A stretch of DNA of 64,000 bases from Anas platyrhynchos (GCF_047663525.1 NC_092602.1:12707501-12771500), one strand, 5' to 3'; positions 1 through 13,000 are shown, counted from the first letter of the stretch. Notes: generated by a model not told the origin, from the letters alone. Translations and numbers: made by a program.

Positions 1-1981
1 GCAATATGGCTATACTCTTAGATGTCAGTTTTGGTTTTAACAACATCTGACTGATATTCATCCCTCACGGTCACAGGTCACTCAACATGGATCAAGTTTT
101 CAAATGTTTGTTTTACCATAAGGCAAACATGCAGCATAGTTCAAGTTCAACAGCCAGTATCTGGCAGCACATCACAGATTTAAGCATTTAGAAAACTATT
201 CAATAGATCACAAAAATATATTTTGCACAAGGGTCCTGAATTAATTAACAAATTCTGCTCATGTGCAGTTTGGATTAAATGCTTTCTGGGACATCAGTTT
301 GAGAAGGTACGTTCCCCAAGCTGCTTCAAATGCTTCTTATGTCACCTGTACTCATACTCTGGATGATCACATTCTCACATTTTCAGGCTGCATGTCTACT
401 TCAGGACTTTTGATTGACATTTTCTGAAGTGTATGCCTCCCAGCCATCTGCATCATCGCCACGTAATTTAGGCCAGACACTTCAAAGAGCAAAGATGTTA
501 TGCCTTTATAAATTGCAGTCACATACCGCTTATGTTAGACTAAAACTGTCCTAATTTTAATTAAAATAATGTGGTTCTCCAGAGGTCATGATTATGCAGC
601 ACACCCACAATAATCATTCTGAGTGCTGCATTTACGCACTCAAATTTGAATGATGATGCTGATCAGGACACGTTATTTCTCTATAAACAGTTAGGAAGAA
701 AAAGATGGATGGGAGGAGATGATGCTTCCTGGTAACAGTTTGGGCTGAAATTACAGAGAGTTTTGAACAATTACAGAGAAGTTTGTACACTTCTAGCATG
801 TACCTGACAGTTTCCCCAAAACACCTCTGAAATGCTACAAAACTTTCAGAAGCGCTTCTTCGTTGGTGTCACCAGAGCATAATGATAAACCTGATCACTG
901 TAATAAATGACCTGACACAATATTACTCATTTTAAACAGCTTAGCTGTAGCCTGTCTACCTACTGAGTCTTGCTAAAGGTGTCAGCACCGGCTGTAACAG
1001 TCAGCTGCCAGCGCAAGCCCCTTTGCTGTACAGCTCCTTTGTGCAATACCACCAGGAACCTCCCATTTGTCACACGAGGATATGGCCCATTCGACAGTTC
1101 ATTTAACTCTCCCTTTCCCAAAACCTAGATGCAGGCAGTGCAGACCATTCAGCTTGTGAACTCCATGACATCTGCTCTCTAAGCGTGTACAACTGAGCTG
1201 ACAGCTGAGCACGGTATTGCAGGGAAGCGGGCTGTGCTCCTCCGGGTGCACGAGCACCGGTGTCTGGGTAACGCAGAGCCGAGGGTAGCTGCAGAAGCAT
1301 GTGCCAGCCTGAATTTAAAAGTTGCAACACCACCAATCCACGTTTTTTTGCTATTATGTTTATTCCTCCACTTTGCTCAGTGTTCCTTCACGTAACCACA
1401 ACGTAAAAGACCGTCTGTATAATAAAGGTAAGCACTTCGGTTTCTTCTTCCCAATATTTACGGTAGAGCTAATGGAAAGGGGTTAGTTTTTGATAAAATT
1501 TTGTCAGAGGTTTTTATCATTATTTTACACATTTCACAGAAGGTCGAACCAAAGCCTTCTGTAGTCACGCTCAAAACCTTTAATACACAAAGAAAAAAAA
1601 AGAAAAAAAAAAAAAAAAAAGAACAGAAATTTAGAAGAAATCCACAGTTACAATGCCACAGACAAAAGAACCCATATTTCACTACGCAGAATGCACAAAT
1701 GAACCAAATGTATTAGGGAAACAAAAGACAAACAAACCAAAGTGCAAACATTCAAGCTGAAAGTTAATGAAATAAGCCAGCAACCTGGAGACAAAGATTT
1801 AACTTCCTCAAAGCTTCATAAATATTGATGCATTTGAAGACTGTAAAGGTTTTCGTTTTGCTTTGTTTAGATGATAAGGGATGGGCTCTAGGGAAAATTC
1901 TAATTCATCTAAGAAATACCAAATCTGAATGAAGAAAAAAAATCTGGGATGAAACTACATTTTAGAACCATTGAAAAGTAC
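1..1981 (-). other. EP400: EP400 intron 3 (partial, runs off the left edge)
   Basis: This is the sequence downstream of EP400 coding exon 3 on the minus strand. I looked for the next EP400 exon, which in human starts the region after 'QQQPFQ', and found no homologous reading frame. The segment is therefore intron. It contains a purine-rich A tract near 1591-1620. Short open frames here show no family resemblance. Confidence 0.7.
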
Positions 1982-2092
1982 CTGAAATGGTTGCTGCTGG
2001 GATGAAAAAGCAGCAGAAACATTTGGAGGAAGCTGGGTTGCTATAGCGACAGGAGTACCAGTCTGCCCATCCTTTCCTGTCACAACCTTTAC
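1982..2092 (-). CDS. EP400: EP400 coding exon 3
   Basis: The 111-nt exon is bounded by a CTCTCAG acceptor and a CAG|GTAC donor. It encodes 37 residues beginning [12 protein letters not shown] and ending QQQPFQ, nearly identical to the human EP400 segment that follows the acidic run of exon 2. Phase is 0 on both sides and matches the end of exon 2 (GATGAG|GTAAG). The segment belongs to the disordered N-terminal region of EP400, ahead of the HSA and ATPase domains, which lie beyond the left edge. Confidence 0.95.
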
Positions 2093-4229
2093 CTGAGAGA
2101 AATATTTTGGGAAAAAAAAAAGAAGGGAGAATCATTTTCTTTTTAAAACTTTTTTTCTTCTTTTTCTTTTTTCTTTTTTTTTTTTTGACTTGTTCAACAA
2201 CAACCTTTTGTACTGATGGTGCCTCGCTGAAGAGGGGATTATAACCAGGCGACCATCAGCGCGGCTTGGCTGCACCACCGGCCGCTTGCGAGTTCTGTCT
2301 GACTTGCAGTAGCAGAGCAGAGCACGGCCCTCACTTCTTACAGTGGCCTCTCACCACTTTTCTTAAATCCAGTTTACAAAGAAGTGTGCTTTGAATTTAA
2401 GGATTGCTGCTCCTAACGGACAACAAACCAGCATGACAGACAGTTCGAACTTAAGAGAGCTCCGACATTCAGTTAAGCAATGAGCACAGCCACCATTCGC
2501 TCTCCCCCTGAATTCCCAAAGGGATCAACCTTTCCAGGCAGGGGATGGAGTGCGTTGCTTTAGCAGGAAGTGATAAAGAAGGGGAAGGGGAAATAAAAGA
2601 GAAGACAAAAAAATACAAAGAAAGAACATACTCAAAAGATGTCTTAAACTTTCAGAAGGATTCACAAAACACTTTCAGAAAACACTCGGACTTTTGCTGT
2701 TGCAGCTTGCAAAATTCGCCAGCAGTTAGACTGCCAAGAGGCTTCCACAAACACCAGATGATCCATCACAACAAGGCAGTGAAGTACAGCAACCTCCAAA
2801 CCCGAAAGACTGAGCGTGATGTAAATTGTAGCAGTGCCACTGATTTCAATGAACTTGTACAATTTACACCCACTAAAAATCTCTCAAAACTGGCATACAG
2901 TAGTTAAAAATACCTGGTATTTCAGCTGAAAAGCACACAACCCAACAAGAACACCTAAACAATTTGACAAAATACAAACCAAGTGAAAAATTATTGAATA
3001 CCATTATCAATAAATAACAACAACAGGCTAGCTTTTACTTTACTATATGTAGAAATGATTCCTTCCAAATTATCAGTAACTAGTACAAACAAGTATTTTT
3101 CCTGGCCAAGAAATTTAACTACAAGACAATTAACAAATTAAACTTTTACTGTTATACTGTTAAAATTTCCCACGAATTCCAGCTAAAGATTTCATCACTA
3201 GCTATTCATATCTAAAAGCATCATCAATTTTCTCTGAAGACACTGATTTCTAATAGATATTTCAGAGTAGCATGAGTCTATTTACATAATCAGTTTTGTT
3301 TTTTCTTTATACAAACTGGCAACTACACACCCATATGTGTTTTTACAAACTTCAAAAGGTATTTGTTTACGCAGTGCCATCACTTGTATCAGCACTGTCA
3401 CAACCACTTGCCATGTAACTGAGAGGCACTGCTCCAGCACCCGAAGGCTGCTGCTGCAGGTCAACATCTACACAAATGGGTACAAACACCCAGGGAAAGT
3501 TGCACAGTATCTCTTTGAGGCAAACTTAATTCATATCATTTGCCGTTAATAAATGGTGAATCGAAATTATTTTGAACCTCTGTGTAAATGTAACAAAGTT
3601 AGCTTGTTAACATCCAGGCTGTAAGTACAATTTTTTTGGTATCTTTCTGACTGCAATACGTGCACAAAGCTCCAAGACAGCCTCCGTAAAGTAATTCATT
3701 ACTACAGACCCATACACATTACGATTCACGTGCTCTGACTAATTAGATTACTTCAGGGTTTTCTGCTGGGCACAGCAACACTGAACTTCAGTAACGTCTC
3801 TACTTAGAAGTCACGAGAGCCAAATAAAGGTTAACCTCTTACGAGGCTTTGCTTACTCGTATGTTTGTGTAAGTCTAGTAAGTGAAATTTAATCTATGAT
3901 ACGTGTTCATTCTGATAGCTTGAACCAGCTTCCATAGCAATGCTGTCTTTATTTGTGCATTGCCTTACATACTAACTGGGACAGCAAAAGTTCCCGTCAC
4001 CTCTCTGCTCTTTGCTTTTAGGAATGTGCATCTGATGGCCTGCTCAAACCAGCCTGTCGAATCATACCACCTAGCAGCACGGTGCTCTCTCAGACCAACC
4101 ACAAACAAAATTGCTGTACTTCATCAAGTAAAAATGATTTTTCATGTACTGTCACATTATCTAATACTTCACAATTCAGGTGCCACATCTACTCTTTTAT
4201 CCCAAAACATTAAAAAACAGATTTCTTAC
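2093..4229 (-). other. EP400: EP400 intron 2
   Basis: About 2.1 kb between EP400 exons 3 and 2. It holds a pyrimidine-rich stretch around 2140-2186, which is A/G-rich on the coding strand. A 120-codon plus-strand open frame at 2545-2907 is Lys/Ser-rich, has no recognisable domain and looks fortuitous. I see no RNA gene that I can support. Confidence 0.7.
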
Positions 4230-5606
4230 CTCATCGTTGATGACCTCAGATTGTTCTTCCTCTTCTTCCTCCTCCAGATCCAAGTCATTTTGCCTCAGGT
4301 ACGCTTGCAGGGGAACACAGTGCTTCTTCTTAAAAGCTAAAAAGTCCATCATATTCCCTTGCAGATGTTGCAGAAAAAACAGTTCAATCAAACATTCCTT
4401 AAAAGTTTCCTTAAGAATTTCCATTTGCTTGTGGTGATGGTCCAAGCACTGCTTTCTCATTTGAGCAGTCTCTTGGTTGGCCGGAGGTATCTCCTCCAGT
4501 TTTTTGGGTTGTTTTTTCACGGCCGTATTAACTGTAGGAGCAAGAGGAAGACTTGACAGCCCCTGCGGTACCGTGGCCCGGGAAGGACTTGTGGGAGGCG
4601 GTGGCGATGTCATTCCAAATGCACTCGGTCCTCCAACTCCTGCTATTAAACCCCCAGAAGTCCTGTCATACCCAATGGGTCTGCTCAGCTGCTGTCCCTG
4701 AAGCACTTGCTGCTGCTGTTGCATAAGCTGCCCTTGGATAATATTGCTAATTTGGGGTGGCAAGCTCGTTGTCGTGATGTGGCCCGGGCTAGTCAAAGAC
4801 TGCATATTCGCTCCGCTCGCTACAGGACTTTGAGGACCCAGATGATGGATGGTGCCGCCAGACTGCGAGTGAGGTTGGGAAAGCCTGCGCTCCCGGACTG
4901 TCGCAGGCGTGCCAGAAGATGGAAGTTGTACTTGAGCTGCAGCTCCTTGAGCAATTTGTGCAATTCCCGGCCCTTCCTGATACACAAAGTGTCCGCCATT
5001 TGAAGGGCTCAAGCTGATTTGTCTCACGAGCACGCTAGCATCCACAAAGCCTCTGGTAGGGCTCTGGCTGCACATACCCAAGCCGGGGCCTGGAGTGCCA
5101 GCCCGGACGTTTGGTAGCGTCTGCACGGGCACGGGGCTGGGCTGCGTGGGGCTCTGAGACTGAACCTGCTGCGGCAGTGGGGATGTAACTTGAATATATG
5201 ACGGGGATCCATGCTCAAACCGTCTCTGCTGCGGGCTGAACTGAAAACTCGGCGATGTCGGGTTTGGAATTGGAAGTGGGGTGAGCGTTATCTGCTGGTT
5301 TCCTGAAGCCACTGGTCCGACGTTTTGCAGTGTGATGTTCACGTTCTGACCAGCTACCGGACTCCTACTCATTATAAACTGCTGGATTTGGTAACTGGGG
5401 GACTGGGGCGCAGATGGACTTGCAGAAGGTGCAAAAGAAGCTGCAGGGGACTGGGGTAAGTTTGCCTGTTGCTCTTCTCCCTCACTGCCTGTGAAGGACC
5501 TGGACCTCTGGAGCTGGCGCTGGGCATTCTGAGGACCATTGCCATGGTGCATTCTCACTGTCAGATGTTGGCGGTCCGAGGGTTGTTGGTTTTTTTACAC
5601 TATATG
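4230..5606 (-). CDS. EP400: EP400 exon 2 with the initiator ATG; E1A-binding protein p400, N-terminus
   Basis: EP400 is the SWR1/INO80-type ATPase scaffold of the nuclear TIP60/p400 complex, which exchanges H2A.Z and acetylates histones. This exon gives about 441 residues starting MHHGNGPQN at 5550-5552. The acceptor is at 5606/5607 (CCTTTAG), so about 54 nt of 5' UTR precede the ATG. Visible features are a Ser/Pro-rich opening ([20 protein letters not shown], almost the human sequence), Gln runs ([12 protein letters not shown]), a short helical block [20 protein letters not shown], and a C-terminal acidic run of consecutive Glu followed by SEVINDE. The donor is GATGAG|GTAAG. The reading frame is intact and continues in phase into exon 3 at 1982-2092. 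Domains for HSA, ATPase and SANT lie off the window to the left. The neighbouring paralogue at 8-28 kb has no counterpart of this exon. Confidence 0.97.
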
Positions 5607-6869
5607 CTAAAGGAATACACAAAAACAGAAATTCATGTAAGTTTCAGTTACAAAACTGTATTTACCTATTTAGTAACTATTTGGAAGAATACTTTACAGT
5701 AAGAACTCAGTTATCCTGCCTTTGTAGTTACTTAGATGTTTTATGTTATCAGTCAATTTATTCAAAATCCTCATTACAACAAACTCACTTAAATATCTCA
5801 TACGCTATTCTAGCTGACAAAGTGCTATTGAATAGTTTAGAAGTGATGTGTTCCTCTTAAACCAGAGGAACAACTAACTTAAAAAAAGTCTTCCCCTTTC
5901 TTCAAAACTTCAGAATAAACTGTCTCCAGTATCAAAAATACCTGCTCTTTTTTTTTTTTTTTTTACTCCTAATGTTTCAATGCTTTTAACACAGTGCTGT
6001 GTCCTCCAGACCAGAACAGTTCCTCATAACCTAAAGTACATTCAATCAACGATAACTAAAAATATGACAAAAGAGGGTATAGACCATTTGGGTCTATTGT
6101 TCTAGTCCCTGGACAAGAAACGTGTCATGGAAAGTCTCCCTAACAAATGAAAGTATCACGCCTAATATTTTACTCCGCCTTCACTTTCCTCCCGAACACC
6201 AACTGCTTACAGAGATTAAAATCAATGCAAACGTGCATTTTGTTTTCAATTTTATTGAGCCAAGCTTTCCAGAAGCCTGAAAACATTCTGGTTTTGAAGT
6301 TCAAAACAACATTTCCAGCGACGCGCACTGACAGGCAGAATCGGCGCTGGGAGCCGTGCAGCGCGAGCAGCGGGAGGCAGAAGGGAACTCGCTGCTGTTT
6401 CTCGGTTTGTTTTGTTTGCCCCAGAGCTCTCTCGTTCCCTCTCTCGTTCCCTCTCGTTCCGCCTTCGGCGCTCCGGACCCGACACGGCCGCGGCGCTGCC
6501 ACCGGGCGGCCCCGGCCCTGCCCCGGGACAGCCGGGGGGCCCCAAACCCGCCCCTCCCGCCGCGGCCCCGGCAGCCCGTTATTTAATTAGCCCGGCGCGA
6601 GGCAATTAAGATCCGAGCGCTGCCGCCGCCTCCCCGCGCCCCGCTCGGGGGCACCGCGCCGCCCCTCAGGGGCCTCGGGGCCGCCTTTTGTGCGCCGCGC
6701 GGCGGGAGGGGGCTCCCCGCACGGCCCCGCGCCGCCCGCCCGGCGCCCCCCAGGCCCGGCCCTCTCCAAACACCCCGGGACGGGGCCCAGGGCCAGGGCC
6801 GGGCGGAGGGGAGGGGAGGGGAGGGGAGCGGGGCCCGGCCCGGCCGCCCCCAGCCCCGGCCGCACTTAC
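5607..6869 (-). other. EP400: EP400 intron 1
   Basis: This lies between the non-coding exon 1 donor (GTAAGTGCGG, 6860-6869 on the minus strand) and the exon 2 acceptor. The right part is still inside the CpG island; the left part is AT-rich, with a T tract near 5950-5964. No other coding exon was found. Confidence 0.7.
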
Positions 6870-7130
6870 CGGGCCCCGGGCAGGAAGCGGGGGGGGGGCG
6901 GCCGGAGCGGCGGCCGCTACCAGCGCCGGCAGGAGCCAAACCGCGCCGCTCCGCGCATGCGCCGCCGCCCCGCAGCGCACGGAGACTGCGCCGCCCGCCC
7001 GCGCATGCGCCCCTGCGCCTGGCTCCGGGTTGGGGTTGTGGCGGGGCCGGGCCGGGGCCTGGGGGCCGTGAGGCGAGGGCTCGGGGCTGGCCCGGGGGCT
7101 GCTGCCGGCGGTGTAGGGCTCGTGGCAAAA
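6350..7130 (-). promoter_or_regulatory. EP400: CpG-island promoter of EP400
   Basis: About 780 bp of very GC- and CpG-rich DNA surround exon 1, with GGGGAGGGGAGG Sp1/KLF-like repeats near 6805-6830 and two GCGCATGC palindromic NRF1-like motifs at about 6953 and 7002. No TATA box is evident. It lies less than 1 kb downstream of the poly(A) signals of the EP400-like gene, so the two genes are packed head to tail. Open frames in this region are GC shadows. Confidence 0.8.
6870..7010 (-). other. EP400: EP400 non-coding exon 1 (right boundary approximate)
   Basis: A strong donor (CCCG|GTAAGTG) on the minus strand ends an exon at 6870, inside the CpG island and upstream of the first coding exon. 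The sequence to its right is GC-rich and contains no in-frame link to the exon 2 ATG, so the exon is called 5' UTR. The transcription start cannot be fixed from sequence. The right edge given is an estimate based on the two GCGCATGCGC-like motifs near 6952-7007, which resemble NRF1 sites common in housekeeping promoters. Confidence 0.6.
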
Positions 7131-7930
7131 TCACCCATAAAAGCTTGTCTCTCACCTGGCTGGCTAGAGCCTGCTCACAAAACTGACTAGACTCTGCTCG
7201 CCTCTGTTATGGGCATAAAGCCCTACGAGGATGTGAAGAGAAACACAAGGGAGAAAGAAAAAAATCCCCCTGGGTAGCGTGGTTACGGTAAAATACTGCA
7301 AAAGAGCTTCAGCACCTGGCACACCCATCATCCCACCAGCACCGCCACCCACCGAGCCATGTCCCCAAGCACCACATCCAACCTCCCCTTACACAGCCCC
7401 ACAAGCGGTGACACCGCCACCCCCTGAGCAACCACTCCAGTGCCTGAGAATGAAGGGAATGCTTTGCTAAAATGTAAAGAAAAATATTAAAGCAAAAATT
7501 CCACCTGATAAAGAACAACTGCTGTCAATTACATAACAGAAATACGTTTACTACTTCTAACATCAGCTAGTAACGATGCCACGTGTGCTGGAATCCAGGC
7601 TGTACATTTTTCAGGGGGAGACGGGTACCCGCTGCCTACCCTCAGGATAACTTCTGTATTGATTTCATCCGTGCCAAAGAAATCACTGTAACCTGATGAT
7701 CAGGACTTCATTCCTGGAACTTTTTGCAACTAAATCTAATTTTTAGAAGAATAGTTGTTACTACCTAGAGGTATAGAACATGTACATGTTTAAGATAAAA
7801 TTGAAAAGAAGTTGAAGAAAATGTAATTTTAAATACCATCATATTTGTGCGTAATTAAAATGAACTACACTTAAGAAATACAGCATCTGGGGATATAAAG
7901 TTTTCAGAAAGAGTAAAGGACTTAATGATA
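7131..7930. other. Short intergenic spacer between the EP400-like gene and EP400
   Basis: Roughly 0.8 kb between the EP400 promoter and the poly(A) signals of the EP400-like gene. It has a Pro/Thr-like C-rich tract around 7315-7440 that opens frames on both strands but shows no protein family. I see no gene here. Confidence 0.6.
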
Positions 7931-7952
7931 GACTATTCTCCCATCATTTTCA

Positions 7953-7994
7953 TTTATTGCCAATTTAAAATGCTAAGGACTTGAGGACTTTATT
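7953..7994 (-). terminator. Candidate polyadenylation signals of the EP400-like gene
   Basis: Two minus-strand AATAAA hexamers (TTTATT on the plus strand at about 7953-7958 and 7989-7994) lie 110-150 nt beyond the TGA that ends the final exon of the EP400-like gene at 8105. They mark a likely 3' end near 7.93-7.97 kb. Confidence 0.55.
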
Positions 7995-8104
7995 TTCAAT
8001 AGCAGACTGTAAAGTAAAAACTAAAAAGTAGAAGATTACCTAACATAAACTGAATCATCAAAAGTATCTGCATGTGTACAGTTGTCATCAGACAGAGTCA
8101 CAAC

Positions 8105-9263
8105 TCATGCTGTCGAGTGCTTCTGCTTGAAAAAACTGACAGGGAGCCACAGGTTCGGCTGTGCTGCAATAGCGGGTTCTGTGGACATCTGCTGCAATGT
8201 AGCTGTGGCTGGAGTGAGCATACTTCCTGAGGCCTGTAAGTATCATAAAACAAACTATTGTATTTTTTATATTTACAAATGTTCCAAAGTGACCACAGAA
8301 GAGGATGCAAAGACTTCAGTCAAAAAAAATTAGTCAATAGAATTAGTACCGTCAGACATTTGTTCCACTCTGTGTATGGAATGCCTTCTTCATAAGCATA
8401 AAATCCACTGTGGGATGAAACCCAAAACCTTGTATCTTTAAGAAGGAACTTGTCTACACTTGTTCTTCGAAGTGTTCTTTTATTCTTGAACAAGACTGTA
8501 ATTTTAATTTACACTTAAGTCCATCTCCAATGACCTCAGCTCAGATAATACCAAATGCTCTCGTTACTCAGCATCCCAGTTCTCCAGATTTGTTGAGAGT
8601 CCCACAGGAAGCCTCACTGAACTCAAAACAGATGCCATAAGTGCACGTGAATTACAGAATCATTTAGCTGAGAAGAACATGTGTCTCTGCATGCAACTTC
8701 AGGAGTGAACTGAATTCACATACCACATGCCATTCATGGTTTTGTCTCTCACCTGTGCTCCCCATTGTGGTTGACTCTGAGTTTGAACTTGCTCCACTGT
8801 TTGTCCCTCATCTTGCTTCTGAGGAGGCTGCCACTCCTGCAGCTGTGGAGCTAATAGACCTTCTAGCAACGCCTATGACAACAGAAGCAGGGGAAGGAGA
8901 GGAAGCTAACTCAATAATCCTCTTTAATTGTTTTAACTTTGTGTAGAGCATGGCTTGAGTAGAACATGGCTGTTACCATGAAGTCATGTGAAGATTTATG
9001 CTGAAATGAATTCCTAATTATCTATACCAATAACTGTGACAGAAAATTCTGACCTGACAAAAAAAAAAAAAATATGTAACACAGTTGCCTGTTTCTGACA
9101 TTGCTAAAATACCAAAGTGTAAGAGAACAGATCTGGAACAGACAAGTGATAGCTTTGAGGCACTGACAGAGCGGATTAGGCAGTCAAATCCCATATTGAA
9201 CAATTTTCAGCCTTTCAAAAACCCTTATAATTTTCCCTCCTTTCCAGCCTTTGCAATTGTTTT

Positions 9264-9308
<45 letters not shown>

Positions 9309-10093
9309 ATTAGAAACATTTGAAACTTAAAAGAATTTTTAAAATATATTGAAAAGAATAAACAGAATGGAATAAAACCTGTAAAAACCGAACAGACCTT
9401 TTCCATTGTCATCATAGGCTCAGCAGAGCTGGAAACAACTTCAGACATAAATAGCTTGTCATAGTTGTATACACTGAAAGTAAATAAAATAACTTACACT
9501 AACTGAATTTTGTGCAACTGTTTTAATATTCGTGACATTTTAAGACAAGGAATTTTAAAAGTCTGGAACAGAACTCTGACTAAAATCTGACAAAACTGGG
9601 GAATTGGGGATTAGCAGGGAACTCCAGCCAGTTCTCTACCTAGAAACGTGATAGCTATATTGTTGGACCTAAGAACACAGTTAAGGAAAGCCTGGGCTGA
9701 CTCTCCTGGTATATCACACGGAGCAGTACTAGAAGCTTTTCTTTACATCAGCAAAATGCAGATTTGATCTTTGACACTAAATGCACTGCTTTAACTCAAG
9801 GCTGATTGTCATCACAGCATCTCTGACAAGAGAAATGCCACCGTGAAATACATTTATGCTTAAGATGAAAAAAAAAAAAAAATCACCAATCAAGCCACCA
9901 ATGTGATTAAATGTTAAATCTGGGAAAAATATAATTGGTGGTAGAAGTAAACTTACAGAAACCTATTTGAGAAACTTCTTTTTCTAGCAGTCATTGTCAT
10001 CATCTCAAAATGATTCATATAGATTTGAGTACGCTCAGAATTCTTGTCTTTAGAATAGGCTTGTCTAGCACGAAGAGGATAACCATTTATATT
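8105..10093 (-). CDS. EP400-like post-stop exons and Q-rich tail (four exons)
   Basis: Exons 9957-10093, 9398-9473, 8753-8872 and 8105-8233 keep the frame after the TAG. The first contains [13 protein letters not shown] and [13 protein letters not shown] (EP400 PLRTSQIYAQDEN and HFDLMKMTAGKRS). The third is Gln-rich ([19 protein letters not shown]). The last ends with TGA at 8105-8107. The long Gln-rich region and C-terminus of EP400 are absent. Whether these exons are translated depends on what happens at 10660-10662. Confidence 0.8.
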
Positions 10094-13000
10094 CTGGAAC
10101 AAGTAGAAATTGAAGATGTAGGTACCAAAATAGTCACAAATGCTCTCCCTCAAAAAAACAGTTTACAATATTCATGACTGAAGACAATTCATATCCTATC
10201 TCTTAAATAAAAGCTAAAATAAATAGCTTCACTGTCTTCTTATTTGTAATATACTGGAGTGGAAAGTGATACATTCAAGGTCATAGCATTCATACAGCAA
10301 TGAGAAAACTAATATTTTTAAATGTAAGGAAACTATAAAAAATACATCCTATAGCAGCCATACTGACAGAGAAGATATTTATTAGTATTTATTTGTATAA
10401 AAAATTAAATATAGTTATGATTCTGCCTATTAAACACTGGCATAGTCCACTAACAGCAATAAGGAATAAACAAACAAACAAAAAACAACAAAAAGCCTGC
10501 AACAGGTAGGTTACAGGTTTGCATCATAATGTAATGCAAACTTCAATTGAAACTCACCTTTCCTTGTGCACCTACAAATGTTTTTATGTAATGATTTTGG
10601 CATTGTTCTGGGGAGCGATAAACATAATTACAAGAGTTAACAACATTGCTGACAAAGTCCTAGTTCACTGTCTGTGCTGGCGACAGGATAGCAAGGTTTA
10701 AAGGAAGTGCCAGCAACTCTTTCACCGCCTAGTGGAGAGAGAGAAAGCTAGTGTCATGCTTCAATTAAATGTTTTCTTGAGCATACAAATACGTATAAAC
10801 ACATGTTAATCAAGATCCACAGAAGCTGTAATAAGCTTCAAGATGATATTATTTTCTAAATCAATGAAGTTCTATTCTGAAGACATTCTTACTTTTAACA
10901 GTGCCACATTTTCACTAATTAGCCATGCAGGACTATCTTGCCAAGTGCCAGCAGCTGACTTGATGTGAGCTGACAAAGGTCTTGCAAAATACATTTGCTG
11001 TTTTACCAAGAAGTGGGCCTTCTGAGCTTTGCTCTTTTGTCGTGCTTTCAATGTTCCTGGAGTCACTTGATCAAAAAGTGAAGGTGGAGGAATCCTTCTA
11101 CCGCAATGCTTCTTTCTTTCACCTGAAGCTAATTGACAGGACAAAGTACAGTTTCCAGTAAGAAGGGAACTTCATGCAAAAAGATCATGACAGAAACCTG
11201 ACTGCTACAAATGATCTGACTAATGATAAGACTTTCAAAATAATTTTCTGAATACAAGTACCTTCAATCTATGGCCTACTAGTATTGTATGTGACTTGAT
11301 CAATCATTTTTAAATAGCTTCTCACTTCAGTAAGGAAATAAGCTTAAAAAAAATAAATAACATTGAAAGGACACAGAGCATCATTGCTTTGCTCATGCTC
11401 ATTTCATTCACCTGTATTTCTAACTTATAAGGACAATAACAAGTTTTCAAACCACAGTCCCTCTGCTCTCACTATATTCTACTGTTTTGTCTAAGCAATG
11501 TCAAGCTTAACAGAAATAACATACATGCATGCCTAAATTTTAAAATACAAATGTGAAGGTATTCTTGCAAAACGAGGTTTCATATCATTTCCCACAAAAA
11601 TGTTATTGCACCTTCCAATGCAATTCCAAATCCAACTTACAAGGCAGATCTGTTCTCTGCCGCTTACGTGCCTTCGTGACAAACGGAGGTGGAAGCTTAG
11701 ACTCTGGCATTGGGGTACTACTGTACATCAGACACATAACAGAATCAGTGTAGACATCATTGTGATTCTCCGGTACAACAGGGGGAGTCCAAATCTTAAA
11801 AACAAAATTAATAATAATAGTAAAAAAGAAATATCACAGTTTGCCATTAAAGTGTTTTTATGTAAGGTTTCCTTCAGATGAAATAGGAGTTGTTGACTTA
11901 CAGGCATCATTTCTACTTGTCCGTCTGGTCTTTCATAGACAAATTCCTGTATGAGAAAAAGAATGTTTGATACCCCAATGCATCATTCACCACAGAACCT
12001 AGCATTTATAAACATAAGCATGTTTGCAGTAACTATAATAAAAAAATGCATTAGATAAAATAATTAAGAAATCTTAATTTTCAAAAGGCAACATATTTTG
12101 CTCAGTCTCCTCCTTCAGTTAATATCATCTTGATATATAACAGCTGTTTTCATAGGAGGACTGTGGATTGGTAGGAGGTTGTCTTGGAATTGCGATCAAC
12201 TACACTACAGAATCACTGCTGTCCACAGAGTGACAGCTTCATGTTCAAAAGAACAATATTTGTGCAGGAGTACAAGATGAGTACAATAGGAATTTTACAG
12301 ACATCCTTAAATACACAAAGTTCATAGTTGCAATATGCAAATTTTCTGAAAAGCTGGGACTTGCAGATCCCTTGGTGTTACCATGTTATAAGCATCCTGC
12401 CTGGTATAGGTTAAGAGTTCTTCTTTCACTGCCTGCTGAGTTTTTTCTTTTGCCTTTTTCAGCTCCTTGGCACGCTGGTATTCCCATTTTATGTTTGCAA
12501 TTTTTAACTCCTTTTGGGAACAAAATTTATACACTTTAAAATATTACAGCTTTTCACAATAAAGATGCTAACAGCTATGAATTGCTACAGATTTGAGCCT
12601 GGTAACTACATCATAAATTCACTTTCTATAGGCTAGTAGTGATGGCAAAGTTAGTTAAACTGCATTTTCACTCATGGGCAAGGGCTTATGCCATTAAAGA
12701 GAAAGTGAAATATGTCTACCTATTAGTTAGGAATCAATGTGTTTTTAGAGCACAATCATTTCAAGCAAAATTTCAGTGCTCCTAAACAAAAACAAACAAA
12801 CAAAAAAGGAAAGAAAATCTGGCAAACGTTGGGGGTTTCTCGTTTTATAAATTTATTTTTTGTTTTTATTAATTACTCCAGAAATGAAATATAGACTCTT
12901 ACCTTGCTGACTTTCTTGCTTTTTTGATCATTCATAGTATGAGACGATTCCAAGAAATTCAATGCATATTTTTCAATTGGTGTAAGCTATTCAGAAAAAC

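Noticed and set aside
2545-2907. 120-codon plus-strand frame in EP400 intron 2
   Set aside because: Lys/Ser-rich, no domain, antisense to an intron; a chance frame.
6583-7190. Several 100-190-codon frames on both strands around EP400 exon 1
   Set aside because: All are Gly/Pro/Ala/Arg-rich shadows of the CpG island. The exon 1 donor and the exon 2 ATG explain the region without them.
9270-9305. A36 tract as the tail of a retroposed gene copy
   Set aside because: No coding or SINE-like body precedes it and I could not see target-site duplications; a plain homopolymer is enough.
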